This document shows, one piece after another, positions 35,006 to 44,125 of a DNA stretch of 64,000 nt. The DNA comes from Streptomyces sp. MRC013. GTDB lineage: Bacteria > Actinomycetota > Actinomycetes > Streptomycetales > Streptomycetaceae. Below the pieces are notes generated by a model. That model ran no database searches. It was given only the letters and a program-made list of their open reading frames with translations, and was not told where the DNA came from. Position 1 is the first letter of the stretch. Each line of letters begins with the position of its first letter. Where the stretch lies: the NCBI RefSeq assembly GCF_023614235.1, contig NZ_CP094264.1:4898001-4962000 (forward strand), read 5' to 3'. A program made the position numbers and the translations under genes.

Positions 35006-36228
35006 CCACACCGCTCACCGAGGTGTTGGACGGCCAGCACGCCGCCGACCTGCGTAAAGCAGCGCGCGCCCTGCTGAAGCACCCCCTCCTCCTCGCACGC
35101 GGCCGACATACCGACGAGTTCCGTCTCGTCCGCCGGCACGCGTCCGAACTGAGGGAGTGGTTCGATCGCAACACGGGCTGGTCCCTCCAGGTGGACGCCG
35201 GGACAGCGCGGCTGCGCAAGATCCCCGGCGTCCTCACCGACCCCACGCACCCGGCCCGAGAGGCGAGCCGGGGCGCCGCCCCCTTCACACGTCGCCGCTA
35301 CGTCCTGTTCTGCCTCGCACTCGCGGCGCTCGAACGGGGCGAGGCCCAGATCGCCCTCGGACGTCTCGCCGACCAGATCGTCCTCGACGCCGCCGACCCC
35401 CGACTCACCGCTGCGGGTGTCGAGTTCGTCCTGGAGCGTCGTGACGAGCGCCTCGACCTCGCCGCCGTCGTACGGCTCCTGCTCGATCTCGGCGTGCTGC
35501 GGCGGGTCGCGGGCGAGGAGGAGGCGTACGTCAGCGGGGTGGGCGACGTCCTGTACGACGTGGAACGCCGGGTCCTGGCCGGCCTTCTCGCCACCCGGCG
35601 CGGCCCCTCCACCGTGCGGGCGGACGACCTCGAGGACCGGCTCGCCGAGCTCGTCGCGGAAACCGCCCTGGACAGCGACGAACTGCGCTTCCGCGCCCTG
35701 CGCCGCTCGCTCACCCGGCGACTGCTCGACGACCCGGTGGTCTACTACGACGACCTGACCGACTCCGAACTCGGCTACCTCACCCGGCAGCGCGGCTTCC
35801 TCATCGCCCGGATCACCGAGCTGACCGGACTCGTCGCCGAGGTGCGGGCCGAGGGGATCGCCATGGTCGATCCCGACGACGACCTGACCGACCTCCGCAT
35901 GCCCGAACAGGGCACCCACGGCCACATCACCCTGCTGCTCGCCGAGCATCTCGCCGGCGCCGACGGGCCCCTCACCCTCGGCGCTCTCGCCCTCCGCGTC
36001 CGCGAACTAGCGGCCGAACAAGGTGGCTTCTGGTCGAAGTCCGCCCGGGAGCCGGGCATGGAGACCGAACTCGTCGAACAGGCCGTCGCCCGGCTCACCG
36101 CGCTCGGCCTGGTCTCCCGCACCTCTCACGGGGTCGCGGCCCGCCCCGCCCTCGCCCGGTACGCGGTCGGCGAGACCGTCATCCGCGAGTCCGGCTCCGT
36201 GTCCCCGCAGCGAAAGGCCACCTCGTGA
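35002..36228 (+). CDS. jetB: Wadjet protein JetB (TIGR02678 family, KITE-like)
   Basis: 408 residues, mainly helical with winged-helix-like segments (AAVVRLLLDLGVLRRVAGEEEAYV, HITLLLAEHLAGADGPLTLGAL), equivalent to the MukE/KITE subunit that bridges kleisin and SMC heads. ATG at 35002 overlaps the jetA stop by four bases. Ends four bases into jetC (GTGA). Confidence 0.92.
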   Translation: MTTPLTEVLDGQHAADLRKAARALLKHPLLLARGRHTDEFRLVRRHASELREWFDRNTGWSLQVDAGTARLRKIPGVLTDPTHPAREASRGAAPFTRRRYVLFCLALAALERGEAQIALGRLADQIVLDAADPRLTAAGVEFVLERRDERLDLAAVVRLLLDLGVLRRVAGEEEAYVSGVGDVLYDVERRVLAGLLATRRGPSTVRADDLEDRLAELVAETALDSDELRFRALRRSLTRRLLDDPVVYYDDLTDSELGYLTRQRGFLIARITELTGLVAEVRAEGIAMVDPDDDLTDLRMPEQGTHGHITLLLAEHLAGADGPLTLGALALRVRELAAEQGGFWSKSAREPGMETELVEQAVARLTALGLVSRTSHGVAARPALARYAVGETVIRESGSVSPQRKATS

Positions 36229-39200
36229 CCCGCCTCCCCGCCCCGCGGCGTTCCCGCTGGCAGCCCCTGCGCGTCGGACTCGTCGACCTGTTCCACTACG
36301 ACGTGGAGGAGTTCCACTTCCGGGACGGGCGCCTGCTGCTGCGCGGCAACAACGGCACCGGCAAGTCCAAGGTGCTCGCCCTGACCCTGCCGTTCCTGCT
36401 CGACGGCGACCTCAGCCCGCGCCGCGTCGAACCCGACGGCGACCCCGGCAAGCGGATGGAGTGGAACCTGCTCCTCGGAGGCGAGCACCCCCACTCAGAA
36501 CGGCTCGGCTACACGTGGATCGAGTTCGGCAGGCTCGACGACACGACCGGCGAGCAGCACTTCCGTACGCTGCTGTGCGGGCTCAAGGCCGTCAGCGGGC
36601 GGGGCATCGCCCGCCACTGGTACGCCGTCACCCGCCAGCGCGTCGACCACGGCTCCACCGAGCGCACGGAGGAGACCTTCCGGCTGCTCGACGCCACCGG
36701 AACGGCCCTGTCCCGGGATCGGCTCGCCGAAGCGGTCGCCGGGCACGGCAGGGTGTACGACCAGGCCAAAGCGTACCGCCGAGCCGTCGACGAAGCACTC
36801 TTCGGCCTCGGAGAGCAGCGATACGCTGCCCTGGTCGACCTGCTCATCCAGCTACGCCAGCCCCAGCTGTCCAAGCGGCCCAACGAAGCGGCCCTCTCCC
36901 GCGCCCTCACCGAGGCCCTGCCCCCCGTGGACCAGGCCGTCATCGCCGACGTGGCCGAGGCATTCCGCTCCCTCGACGAGGAGAAGGACGAGCTGGCCGC
37001 CGCCTCCGCCGCCGAACGAGCCGCCTCCGCCTTCCTGGAGCACTACCGGCGCTACGCCCGCATCGCCACCCGCCGCCGGGCACGACTACCGCGTGCCGAA
37101 CACTCCCGCTACGAGCGCGTGCAAAGGGATCTGGCCGAGGCGCAGGAGCGGCGCAGGCGCGCCGAGGAGGAGCGGGCGGCGGCCGGGGAGGAGATCAGCT
37201 CCCTGGCGCAGACCGCGGAGCGCCTGCGGGCCCAGGAAAAGGCCCTGCGCGAGGCGCCCGAGACGCGCGACGCACGGGAACTGGAGCACGCCGCGCTGGC
37301 CGTGACGCGAACGGCGCAGGCGGCGGACCGGGCACGGGGGGACCGGGAGCAGGCGACCGCCCTCCACACCAAGGCGCTCGGGCGGCTCGGCGCTGCCGAG
37401 AACCGGCTCCGTGCGGCGCGGCTCAGGGTCCGGGAAGCTTTCGCCCGGGTGCGGGAGCACGCCACCGCCGCGCACATCGTCGTGCCCGTGGACGACCGGC
37501 TGCCCGACCCCGAACTGCGGCGCGCCGCCGAGGACGCCGCGGGTCGCGCCCAGCGCTCCCTCGCCCACGTCGAAGGCCTCCTCGAAGCAGCTGAGCTGGC
37601 CGCCACCGCGCACCGTCGGGCGTCGGGCCGTCTCGACGAGGCGGAAACCGACCTCGCCCTGGCAGTGGAGTCGCATGGTGAGGCGGAGGAGCGTGCGGCG
37701 CGGGCCGGACAGGCCCTCTTGCACGGCGTACGGGAACGGGCCGGGGCCTGGACGGAGCTGGCCTTCCCCGACGAGATCGGCCTCCTCGACGAACTCCAGG
37801 AATGGACCCGCCACCTCGACGGCCCCTACCCGGCACGCGTCCACGCGGCCGGGGCGCACGCCGTCCGCTCGGCGGACCTCGCCGACCAGGCGGCGGAAGC
37901 CGCCCGCAGGGCCTCGGAGCTGGTGCGGCGCGCCGACGAGGCGCGACAGGAACTCGCCGCCGTGGAAGCCGGCCGCGGAAGCGAGCCCCAGCCCCCCGCT
38001 GCCCGCACCCCCGGCCTTCGCGACCGGCTTCCGGGCGCCCCGCTCTGGCGCCTGGTCGACTTCCGCGACGACCTGCCCGAACCCGAGCGCGCGGGTCTCG
38101 AAGCGGCGCTCGAAGCCTCCGGCCTCCTCGACGCCTGGGTGCTCCCCGACGGCTCCGCCCTCGCTGTGAACGGGCACGACGTCCTTCTCGCTCCGTCGAA
38201 CGGACCGGTGACCGGCCCCTCGCTGGCCGACGCGCTGCGCCCGGCCACGGACCACGGCGACGGGCGGACCGCGGCCCCGGACGAAGCGACGGTGATCGGT
38301 CTGCTCGCAGCCATCGGCCTGGGCAGCGGGGGAGGAGCCGGGACGTGGGCGGCAGCGGACGGCCGCTTCCGTGTCGGTGCGCTCACCGGCACGTGGGCCA
38401 AGCCCGCTGCCGCGTACATCGGCGAAGGCGCGCGGGAGGCGGCGCGGAGGGCCCGCGTCGCCTCGCTCGGCGTCGAGCTCGCTTCTCTGCGCCGGGAATC
38501 GGAAGCCGCCGCGGCCCGCTGCGAGGCGATCGCAGGCCGCCGCCGCACGCTCGACACCGAACTCGCCTCCGTACCTGACGAGTCGCCGCTCGCCCGGGCA
38601 CACGCGCTCGTGAGCGCCGCCGCCGACACCGTACGCAAGGCCCGCGTGCGGTGCGACGAGCGCGCCGCCGAGGTGGCCGAGGCGGCCGGGCGAGCCGAAC
38701 GCGCCGCCACCGAACTCACCGAGGCCGCCACCGATCTGGGGCTGCCCGCAGACCGGACCGGACTCACAGCCGCACGTCACGCCCTCGGCGCCCTCGCCGC
38801 CGCGCTGGCCGCCCTGTGGCCCGCAGTGCGTGAACGAGGCGAGGCCGCACGCCAGGTGGACGACGAACGCGCCGAGGCGGCCGACGCGGAGCAGCGGGCC
38901 GCCGACCTCGCCCAGCGGGCCGAAGACGCGGAGCGCGAGGCGGCGGCGGCGGACGAGCGCCACCTGACCCTGCGCTCCACCGTCGGAGCGGCCGTCGCCG
39001 AACTCGAACGGCGACTCGCCGAGACTGCCGAGGCACAGCGGATCTGCGAGGCCGACCAGAAGACCGCCCAACGGCGTCACGCGGAGGCGGACCGGGAGGC
39101 AGGTCGTGCCGAGGGGCGGATCGAACAGCTGGAGGAGGACCTCACGGAAGTCGTCGGCGCACGCGCGGAGGCCATCGCCGCGCTGCGGCGTTTCACCGCC

Positions 39201-40340
39201 ACGGGCCTGGGGGCGGTCGCGCTGCCCGAACTCGTGGTCCCCGCCCCGGGCGACGGCCCCTGGGCCGCCACCCCGGCCATCGCGTTCGCCCGCGCCATCG
39301 AGACCGGCCTGTCGTCGGTCAACGACACGGACGCCGCCTGGGAACGCGTCCAGCGTCGGCTCAGCGAAGAACTCAAGACCCTGCAGGACACCCTGTCCCG
39401 GCACGGGCACAGCGCCTCCGCGCGCATGGTCGAGGACGGCATGGTCGTCGACATCGTGTACCAGGGCCGCGAGCGGGCCGTACCCGAACTCGCCGAAGCG
39501 CTCGCCGCGGAGGTGGGCGAGCTGACCCGCATCCTGTCCGCGCACGAACGGGAGATCCTCGAAACCCACCTGATCACCGAGGTCGCCGGCACCCTCCAGG
39601 AACTGATCGGTGCGGCCGAGCGCCAGGTGCGCGACATGAACACCGAGCTGGAGGGCCGCCCCACCTCCACCGGTATGAGGCTGCGGCTGGTGTGGCGGCC
39701 CTCGCGCAAAGCTCCGCCCGGACTCGCCCAGGCCCGGGAGCGGCTGCGCCAGTCCGCCGACGCGTGGACCGCCGAGGACCGCACGGCGGTCGGCGAGTTC
39801 CTCCAGGCCCAGATCGCCCGCCAGCAGTCCGACGACGGTTCGGGCAGCTGGCTCGAACACCTCACCGCCGCGCTCGACTACCGTTCCTGGCACGAGTTCG
39901 GCGTCGAACGACATCAGCACGGGCGCTGGGTCCCGGCCGCGGGCCCCGCCTCCGGCGGCGAACGCGTCCTCGCCGTCTCCGTGCCCCTGTTCGCCGCCGC
40001 CTCCTCGCACTACGCCAGCGCGGGCAGCCCGCAGGCGCCCCGCCTGGTCACGCTGGACGAGGCGTTCGCGGGGGTGGACGACGACTCGCGCGCCAAGTGC
40101 CTCGGCCTGCTGAGCGCCTTCGACCTCGACGTGGTGATGACCAGCGAACGGGAATGGGCCTGTTACCCGCAGGTCCCCGGCATCGCCATCGCCCAGTTGT
40201 CCCGGATCGACGACGTGGCCGCGGTCCTCGTCACCCGCTGGGAATGGGACGGCACGCGGCGGCAGCGCCGCGAGGACCCCGTGCGGCACGCGGCACGGGG
40301 CGCGGCGGGCGTGCCGGAAGGGGAGCCGCAGTGGAGTTGA
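36225..40340 (+). CDS. jetC: Wadjet SMC-like ATPase JetC (TIGR02680 family)
   Basis: 1371 residues. N-terminal head with Walker A RGNNGTGKSK (40-49), a long Ala/Glu/Arg-rich coiled coil (about 280-600 and 760-1000) that flanks a globular hinge, and a C-terminal head with the signature ASGGERVLAV (about 1242) and Walker B VTLDEAF (about 1275). ATP-driven loop extrusion along plasmid DNA is the known role of this subunit. GTG start within GTGA of the jetB stop, so the operon is fully coupled. Confidence 0.94.
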   Translation: MTRLPAPRRSRWQPLRVGLVDLFHYDVEEFHFRDGRLLLRGNNGTGKSKVLALTLPFLLDGDLSPRRVEPDGDPGKRMEWNLLLGGEHPHSERLGYTWIEFGRLDDTTGEQHFRTLLCGLKAVSGRGIARHWYAVTRQRVDHGSTERTEETFRLLDATGTALSRDRLAEAVAGHGRVYDQAKAYRRAVDEALFGLGEQRYAALVDLLIQLRQPQLSKRPNEAALSRALTEALPPVDQAVIADVAEAFRSLDEEKDELAAASAAERAASAFLEHYRRYARIATRRRARLPRAEHSRYERVQRDLAEAQERRRRAEEERAAAGEEISSLAQTAERLRAQEKALREAPETRDARELEHAALAVTRTAQAADRARGDREQATALHTKALGRLGAAENRLRAARLRVREAFARVREHATAAHIVVPVDDRLPDPELRRAAEDAAGRAQRSLAHVEGLLEAAELAATAHRRASGRLDEAETDLALAVESHGEAEERAARAGQALLHGVRERAGAWTELAFPDEIGLLDELQEWTRHLDGPYPARVHAAGAHAVRSADLADQAAEAARRASELVRRADEARQELAAVEAGRGSEPQPPAARTPGLRDRLPGAPLWRLVDFRDDLPEPERAGLEAALEASGLLDAWVLPDGSALAVNGHDVLLAPSNGPVTGPSLADALRPATDHGDGRTAAPDEATVIGLLAAIGLGSGGGAGTWAAADGRFRVGALTGTWAKPAAAYIGEGAREAARRARVASLGVELASLRRESEAAAARCEAIAGRRRTLDTELASVPDESPLARAHALVSAAADTVRKARVRCDERAAEVAEAAGRAERAATELTEAATDLGLPADRTGLTAARHALGALAAALAALWPAVRERGEAARQVDDERAEAADAEQRAADLAQRAEDAEREAAAADERHLTLRSTVGAAVAELERRLAETAEAQRICEADQKTAQRRHAEADREAGRAEGRIEQLEEDLTEVVGARAEAIAALRRFTATGLGAVALPELVVPAPGDGPWAATPAIAFARAIETGLSSVNDTDAAWERVQRRLSEELKTLQDTLSRHGHSASARMVEDGMVVDIVYQGRERAVPELAEALAAEVGELTRILSAHEREILETHLITEVAGTLQELIGAAERQVRDMNTELEGRPTSTGMRLRLVWRPSRKAPPGLAQARERLRQSADAWTAEDRTAVGEFLQAQIARQQSDDGSGSWLEHLTAALDYRSWHEFGVERHQHGRWVPAAGPASGGERVLAVSVPLFAAASSHYASAGSPQAPRLVTLDEAFAGVDDDSRAKCLGLLSAFDLDVVMTSEREWACYPQVPGIAIAQLSRIDDVAAVLVTRWEWDGTRRQRREDPVRHAARGAAGVPEGEPQWS

Positions 40341-41629
40341 CACGCGATGGGCACGCGGAACCCGACGCCGTAGCGGATCCGACCACGCCCGCCAGGATCG
40401 ACATGCCACGACTGCGCCGCCTCCTGGGCGTGCCGGAACACGAATGGCTCGTCGAGCGGGTACGCGGCCGTCTCGCGGCCGGGCGACCCCTGACGGGTGC
40501 GGTCTCGCTGGCCACTCCCACTCCGGAGCAGCGATCCGCCGTCGAACGGCTGCTGGCCAGACCCCCGGGTGGCGGCCGTTCGCTCACCGTACGGCTGGAA
40601 GCGGTCGACGGCGTGCTGCGCCGGTCGGGCATCAGCCCCGACGGACTCGCCGCCGCCGTCACGGCGCTCACCGGCCCGGTCACCCCGCTCGCACAGGCCA
40701 GGGCGGAGGAGGACGCCGCCTGGGAACGGGCGTACGCACCCCTCGACGCACTCGTCGGGGACCGGCCCGAGCTCGCCGCCTGGGCCGCGAGGGTGCGGGG
40801 CGACGGCCTTCCCCGGCGGCTTGGCCGTACCCCCGACGCCGTGCACACCCTGCTCACGGGGGTCTGCGCCGCGCTTCGCGTGCTGCCCGTCGAGCCCGCC
40901 GTCTCGCTGGCCGCCTTCGCCGCCCGCGTCCTCGGCTCGGCCCACGCTCTGGACGACGGCACCCCGCAGGCCACTCTCACACTGTCCGGGATCCTTGCGC
41001 TGACCGGGTTCGCGGACGGAAGCGGCGCCGAATGGCGGCGGGACGCCTGGGCGTCGGCGGGCCTGGTGAAGGACGAGCTGTCATCGACGGTTCTCACCCT
41101 GAACCTGCGCGGCGCTCCCGCCCTCGACTGGATGGCCGGCGAGGGCGAACCCTCCGTCCTGACACTTCGCCAACTCATCCGACGGCCACCCTCCGTCGCC
41201 CCTCCCGTGGTACGGATCTGCGAGAACCCCGCCGTCCTCGCCGCGGCGGCGGACGCCCTCGGCCCCACCTGCCCGCCCTTGGTCTGTCTCCAGGGCCAGC
41301 CCTCGGCCGCCGCACTCGCCCTGCTGCGCCACCTGCACGGCAACGGCTCGACCCTCCGGTATCACGGCGACTTCGACTGGGGCGGGCTTCGGATCGCCGG
41401 CGCCCTGCTGCGCCGTGTCCCGTGGAGCCCCTGGCGGTACACCGCCGCCGACTACCGCTCGGCCCTGGCCGCGAGCGACCCGGAATTCCCGCCCGGACCC
41501 CTCACCGGCGTTCCGACCGGGACACCGTGGGATCCCGACCTCGCTGAAGCCCTCGCGGAAGCCGGCGTCCGGGTCGAGGAGGAGCGAGAACTGGGCCTCC
41601 TCTTGTCTGACCTGGGAGGACGGCCCTGA
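40331..41629 (+). CDS. jetD: Wadjet nuclease JetD (TIGR02679 / DUF2399, Toprim)
   Basis: 432 residues, the cleavage subunit of Wadjet. The C-terminal Toprim fold is visible: the acidic residue in VVRICENPAVLA (Glu about 298) and the DxD pair in RYHGDFDWGG (about 345-349). The N-terminal half is the arm that binds the SMC complex. The GTG start has AAGGGGAG five bases upstream and overlaps jetC by 10 bases. All four subunits are intact with their active-site motifs, so the system is expected to work. Confidence 0.93.
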   Translation: MELTRDGHAEPDAVADPTTPARIDMPRLRRLLGVPEHEWLVERVRGRLAAGRPLTGAVSLATPTPEQRSAVERLLARPPGGGRSLTVRLEAVDGVLRRSGISPDGLAAAVTALTGPVTPLAQARAEEDAAWERAYAPLDALVGDRPELAAWAARVRGDGLPRRLGRTPDAVHTLLTGVCAALRVLPVEPAVSLAAFAARVLGSAHALDDGTPQATLTLSGILALTGFADGSGAEWRRDAWASAGLVKDELSSTVLTLNLRGAPALDWMAGEGEPSVLTLRQLIRRPPSVAPPVVRICENPAVLAAAADALGPTCPPLVCLQGQPSAAALALLRHLHGNGSTLRYHGDFDWGGLRIAGALLRRVPWSPWRYTAADYRSALAASDPEFPPGPLTGVPTGTPWDPDLAEALAEAGVRVEEERELGLLLSDLGGRP

Positions 41630-41932
41630 GCAGGGCGTCCACGACACACGTCTGGATGGCAGCGGCGAGAGGGACGCCGCCGTCGCCGTACGCCGGGCTG
41701 CGGTGACCGGTGCGTGCGGCGACCCCGACGATCCAGGGCCGGCCGACTGCGGACCTGCAGGCCCGCAGCCGGAGGTTCGGGTGGTCGCGGCCGTGGAACG
41801 TGTAGGTCCGAAGTTCAGCCGTAACCGCGTTTCCAGGCCGGGCCGGAGGAACAGCCAGGCTCGCGCCAGGTGTTTTGTCCGGGGAGGTCGTGGACGGTGA
41901 GCCGGGTCCCGGCTGAGGGATCTTGAACCAAA
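41630..41932. other. Gap downstream of Wadjet without a supported gene
   Basis: About 300 bases after jetD. A minus-strand frame is open across it and reads protein-like in part (AELRTYTFHGRDHPNLRLR), but it runs into the 3' end of jetD without a natural end, so it is at best a fragment. I see no terminator hairpin of note. Confidence 0.4.
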
Positions 41933-42055
41933 CGAGGGCCTCCCGGTTCGGTGCGGATTGCGACGTCTGCACCAACAGAGAGGCCCTCGCGCCCCACCGT
42001 GACGCGCCCCTGACCGGGACCGGACGCCTGCGCCTGGCCCGCTTCCGCGAGTGCG
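41933..42055 (+). mobile_element. Left-end fragment of an IS481-like insertion sequence
   Basis: A 10-bp inverted repeat (CGAGGGCCTC at 41933-41942, GAGGCCCTCG at 41980-41989) followed by a frame reading PHRDAPLTGTGRLRLAR, which resembles the first residues of IS481-type transposases (HRNAPLTETGRLRLAR pattern). The match stops after about 20 residues, where the sequence changes into the region before the toxin-like gene. The rest of the transposase is missing. This is a relic, not a mobile unit; the family call comes from memory. Confidence 0.5.
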
Positions 42056-42143
42056 AGCGCATCGTCAGCGAGTCGGATGACCGTGCCGGGCGCCGCGCCG
42101 CCGCGAGTGAGCTGGCTTCGGTCCCCGCCGGGGCTGTCGCCGC

Positions 42144-42423
42144 GTGAGTGACTGGACCCGGGAGTACGAACCGGACGCCGTGAACGTCGTCGGCGGCCTG
42201 GACATGGCTCAGCGACGGGAGGTCGAGGCGATCGCGCAGCGGATCGCCGATGCCGTGGGAGTCCGCCGCATCGGCGAGCCCTTCGACATCACCGAGTCGG
42301 CATCCGGCGTCAGGACGTTCGCCGAGGGCGCCGTGACGGGGCTGGTACCAGGAGGACTACCGCGACGACGTCGTCATCGTTCTCCGCGCACAGCACTTCG
42401 GAGCGAAGCACCCTGACTCCTGA
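42144..42423 (+). CDS. Small toxin-like protein of unknown family, frameshifted
   Basis: From GTG 42144 (MSDWTREYEPDAV) the frame reads well to AEGAVT, then breaks in GGGG (42338-42341). Removing one G continues as WYQEDYRDDVVIVLRAQHFG and AKHPDS to a TGA at 42421-42423, 92 residues in all. The size and layout (N-terminal helices, then strands ending in a basic/aromatic edge) resemble RelE/ParE-fold toxins, but I cannot confirm this. Its start overlaps the stop of the frame running out of the transposase fragment (GTGA), so a former partner gene may have been truncated. Confidence 0.6.
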
Positions 42424-43037
42424 CCCCGCGCGGCGCGACGCTGCCGGACGGGGGGTCGCGTGCCTCCCCCGCGGGCGTATCCACCGGCGGTGGGCGAACG
42501 ACCGGGACGGAAGCGATTTCACAGACCGGCGGGGAGCCGAACCCGTACCGACGCCCCGACGGGGGCCTCTCGTCGACCACGGTCTCGGGCTCGTCAGCGG
42601 ACGGCCGGGGCCGAGCCGGCGCACGGCGGCGTACGCTCGGGGTTGTCCTGACGGAGGTTGGCGGACGCCGACGAGGACACCCCGGACCGCCGGCTGCGGC
42701 TGGGCTTCCTGGGCTGACATCCACAGGAGTCAGCCGTTCACCTGCGGATGACGCCTCGCGGGCGTGAAAATCGGTACGGGGCCGTCCGCCGACGCCGATC
42801 GATGTCTGGGCCGTGAGCCCGCATAGGAGTCTGGTGAGGGAGCCGTTCGAGGGGCCGCACACTGTCGCCTTGAGCACGCCGATCAGCCTCTCCGTTCCCC
42901 TCAGGTTCCCCGGGCAGCCCCGCCCGCATCACGGCAGCATTGGCTTTTCTCTTTAGGGCAAACCTCCGTAATCGGGCTCGCCTCCCACACTCCGCTGCGG
43001 CGACCTGCCACTTCCCGTCCCGTTGGGTGGCTGGTCG
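42424..43037. other. Long gap without a supported gene
   Basis: About 600 bases of mixed composition. Several frames are open on the minus strand but have non-coding-like content. An AT-rich patch (42930-42960) stands out locally. Apart from the terminator that follows I find no motif. Confidence 0.5.
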
Positions 43038-43080
43038 GGCGGACCGGGAAACGGTTCGTAGAGCTGTTGCCCGGTCCGCC
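43038..43080 (-). terminator. Terminator of the WXG-type cassette
   Basis: GGCGGACCGGG at 43038-43048 and its perfect complement at 43070-43080, separated by 21 bases, begin 7 bases after the stop of the last cassette gene on the minus strand. Confidence 0.7.
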
Positions 43081-43086
43081 GTCGGG

Positions 43087-43596
43087 TCATAGCTTGTACA
43101 CCCCGCGCCAGGTCCATCCCGCCCCGAGGACCGTGTTACGCAGGGGGTCTTTCAGATCCTGCGAGTTGAAGCTGAACGTCTCGACTCTGCGCCGGCGGCC
43201 TCCGGGTCCCTTTTCCAAGACCCACTCCTTGTGGATTCCCCGGATCGGTCCACGGCCGTGCGCGCGCGCCACGATCCGGCCCGGCGGGGAGCCGGCTCGC
43301 GTCACCTCCCACTGCTCGTCCATGGCCCGCACCTCACGCTCGCCGGGGCACAGCCGCATCCAGATCTTGAGGGTCCGCTCCACCTGTCGACGGGTCGCAC
43401 CGGAGCCATGGGCCGGCTCCAGGAACCGCCACTCCGCGAGCAGGTCCGCCTCGCCCGTGCCCGTCTCGCGGACGTCGAAGGGCACACCCGTTCCGTTCAA
43501 CGCGAGCAGAGCGGTCCGCAGTTCCTGGGTCGGGATCGCCTTGGCGCCTTTCCCGGGGTAGCGGGTCCCCATCCATTTGTCCCACAGGCGGCCCAT
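43087..43596 (-). CDS. Unknown protein, fourth gene of the WXG cassette
   Basis: 169 residues, basic, soluble, with no signal peptide or membrane helix. It contains a Trp-rich middle (LLAEWRFLEPAHG, TLKIWMRLCPGE, DEQWEVTRAG) and a basic C-terminus (GPGGRRRRVETFSFNSQDL). I recognise no family. ATG 43594-43596 lies two bases after the stop of the preceding gene, so it belongs to the same operon. Codon and base composition are less GC-extreme than in the chromosome core. Confidence 0.75.
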   Translation of the reverse strand: MGRLWDKWMGTRYPGKGAKAIPTQELRTALLALNGTGVPFDVRETGTGEADLLAEWRFLEPAHGSGATRRQVERTLKIWMRLCPGEREVRAMDEQWEVTRAGSPPGRIVARAHGRGPIRGIHKEWVLEKGPGGRRRRVETFSFNSQDLKDPLRNTVLGAGWTWRGVYKL

Positions 43597-43598
43597 AG

Positions 43599-44096
43599 CT
43601 ACGCGGCCTCCCCGGTGCCCGGACGCACGCTTCGCAGGAACTCCTGGAAGTCACCCGCCACGCCGTCGTACTGGCCGGCTGTGACCGTCAGGGCCAGCCG
43701 AATCACCGCGCGCTTACGGGGGTCCTTGACGTCAACGAGGGACAGATACACCTGGGTTTGAACGAGATCGCGGTACGCGTTGTCGCTGACGGCGGCCGAG
43801 AAGGTCAGCCGCTGGGTCAGACCGGGCGTGTCGGCGCCGCCGAACTCACGACGGTCGGTGACCGTCACCGGCCCGGCGATCTCGCACAGGCGTTCCGCGG
43901 ACTCGGCGGCGAGTTCGGCCAGCGTTCGTGTCTCGGGCGAGAAGCCGCCCTCAATGGTGATATTGGCGGCGAACCCGGCATCCGGTTGTGGGTGCACGGC
44001 GGCGAAGGCAACACCCGGGTCGCCGTCCACCGGGCGGGCCGGGAGCCAGCCCTCGGGCAGGCGGAACTTGATCGGGATTGGTAGTGATGTTGGCAT
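43599..44096 (-). CDS. LpqN/DcrB-like (PsbP-fold) protein of the WXG cassette
   Basis: 165 residues: FRLPEGWLPARP, then VAFAAVHPQPDAGFAANITIEGG and a final long strand-helix ending DFQEFLRSV. This layout resembles the LpqN/DUF1795-type fold seen in proteins that accompany type VII secretion in actinobacteria, though the similarity is by shape and motif only. No lipobox or signal peptide, so it would stay in the cytosol and could act as a chaperone. GGGGGG precedes ATG 44094-44096. Confidence 0.7.
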   Translation of the reverse strand: MPTSLPIPIKFRLPEGWLPARPVDGDPGVAFAAVHPQPDAGFAANITIEGGFSPETRTLAELAAESAERLCEIAGPVTVTDRREFGGADTPGLTQRLTFSAAVSDNAYRDLVQTQVYLSLVDVKDPRKRAVIRLALTVTAGQYDGVAGDFQEFLRSVRPGTGEAA

Positions 44097-44125
44097 TCAG
44101 AACCCCCCTTCCATGGAGAAGTACA

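Noticed and set aside
41502..42062. A 186-codon minus-strand frame after jetD
   Set aside because: A part reads like protein, but it extends into jetD in antisense and has no ribosome site or natural end; listed only as a possible fragment in the gap.
42374..42877. A 167-codon minus-strand frame in the 42.4-43.0 kb gap
   Set aside because: No ribosome site, low-complexity Pro/Arg/Ser content and no recognisable domain; it overlaps the end of the toxin-like gene in antisense.
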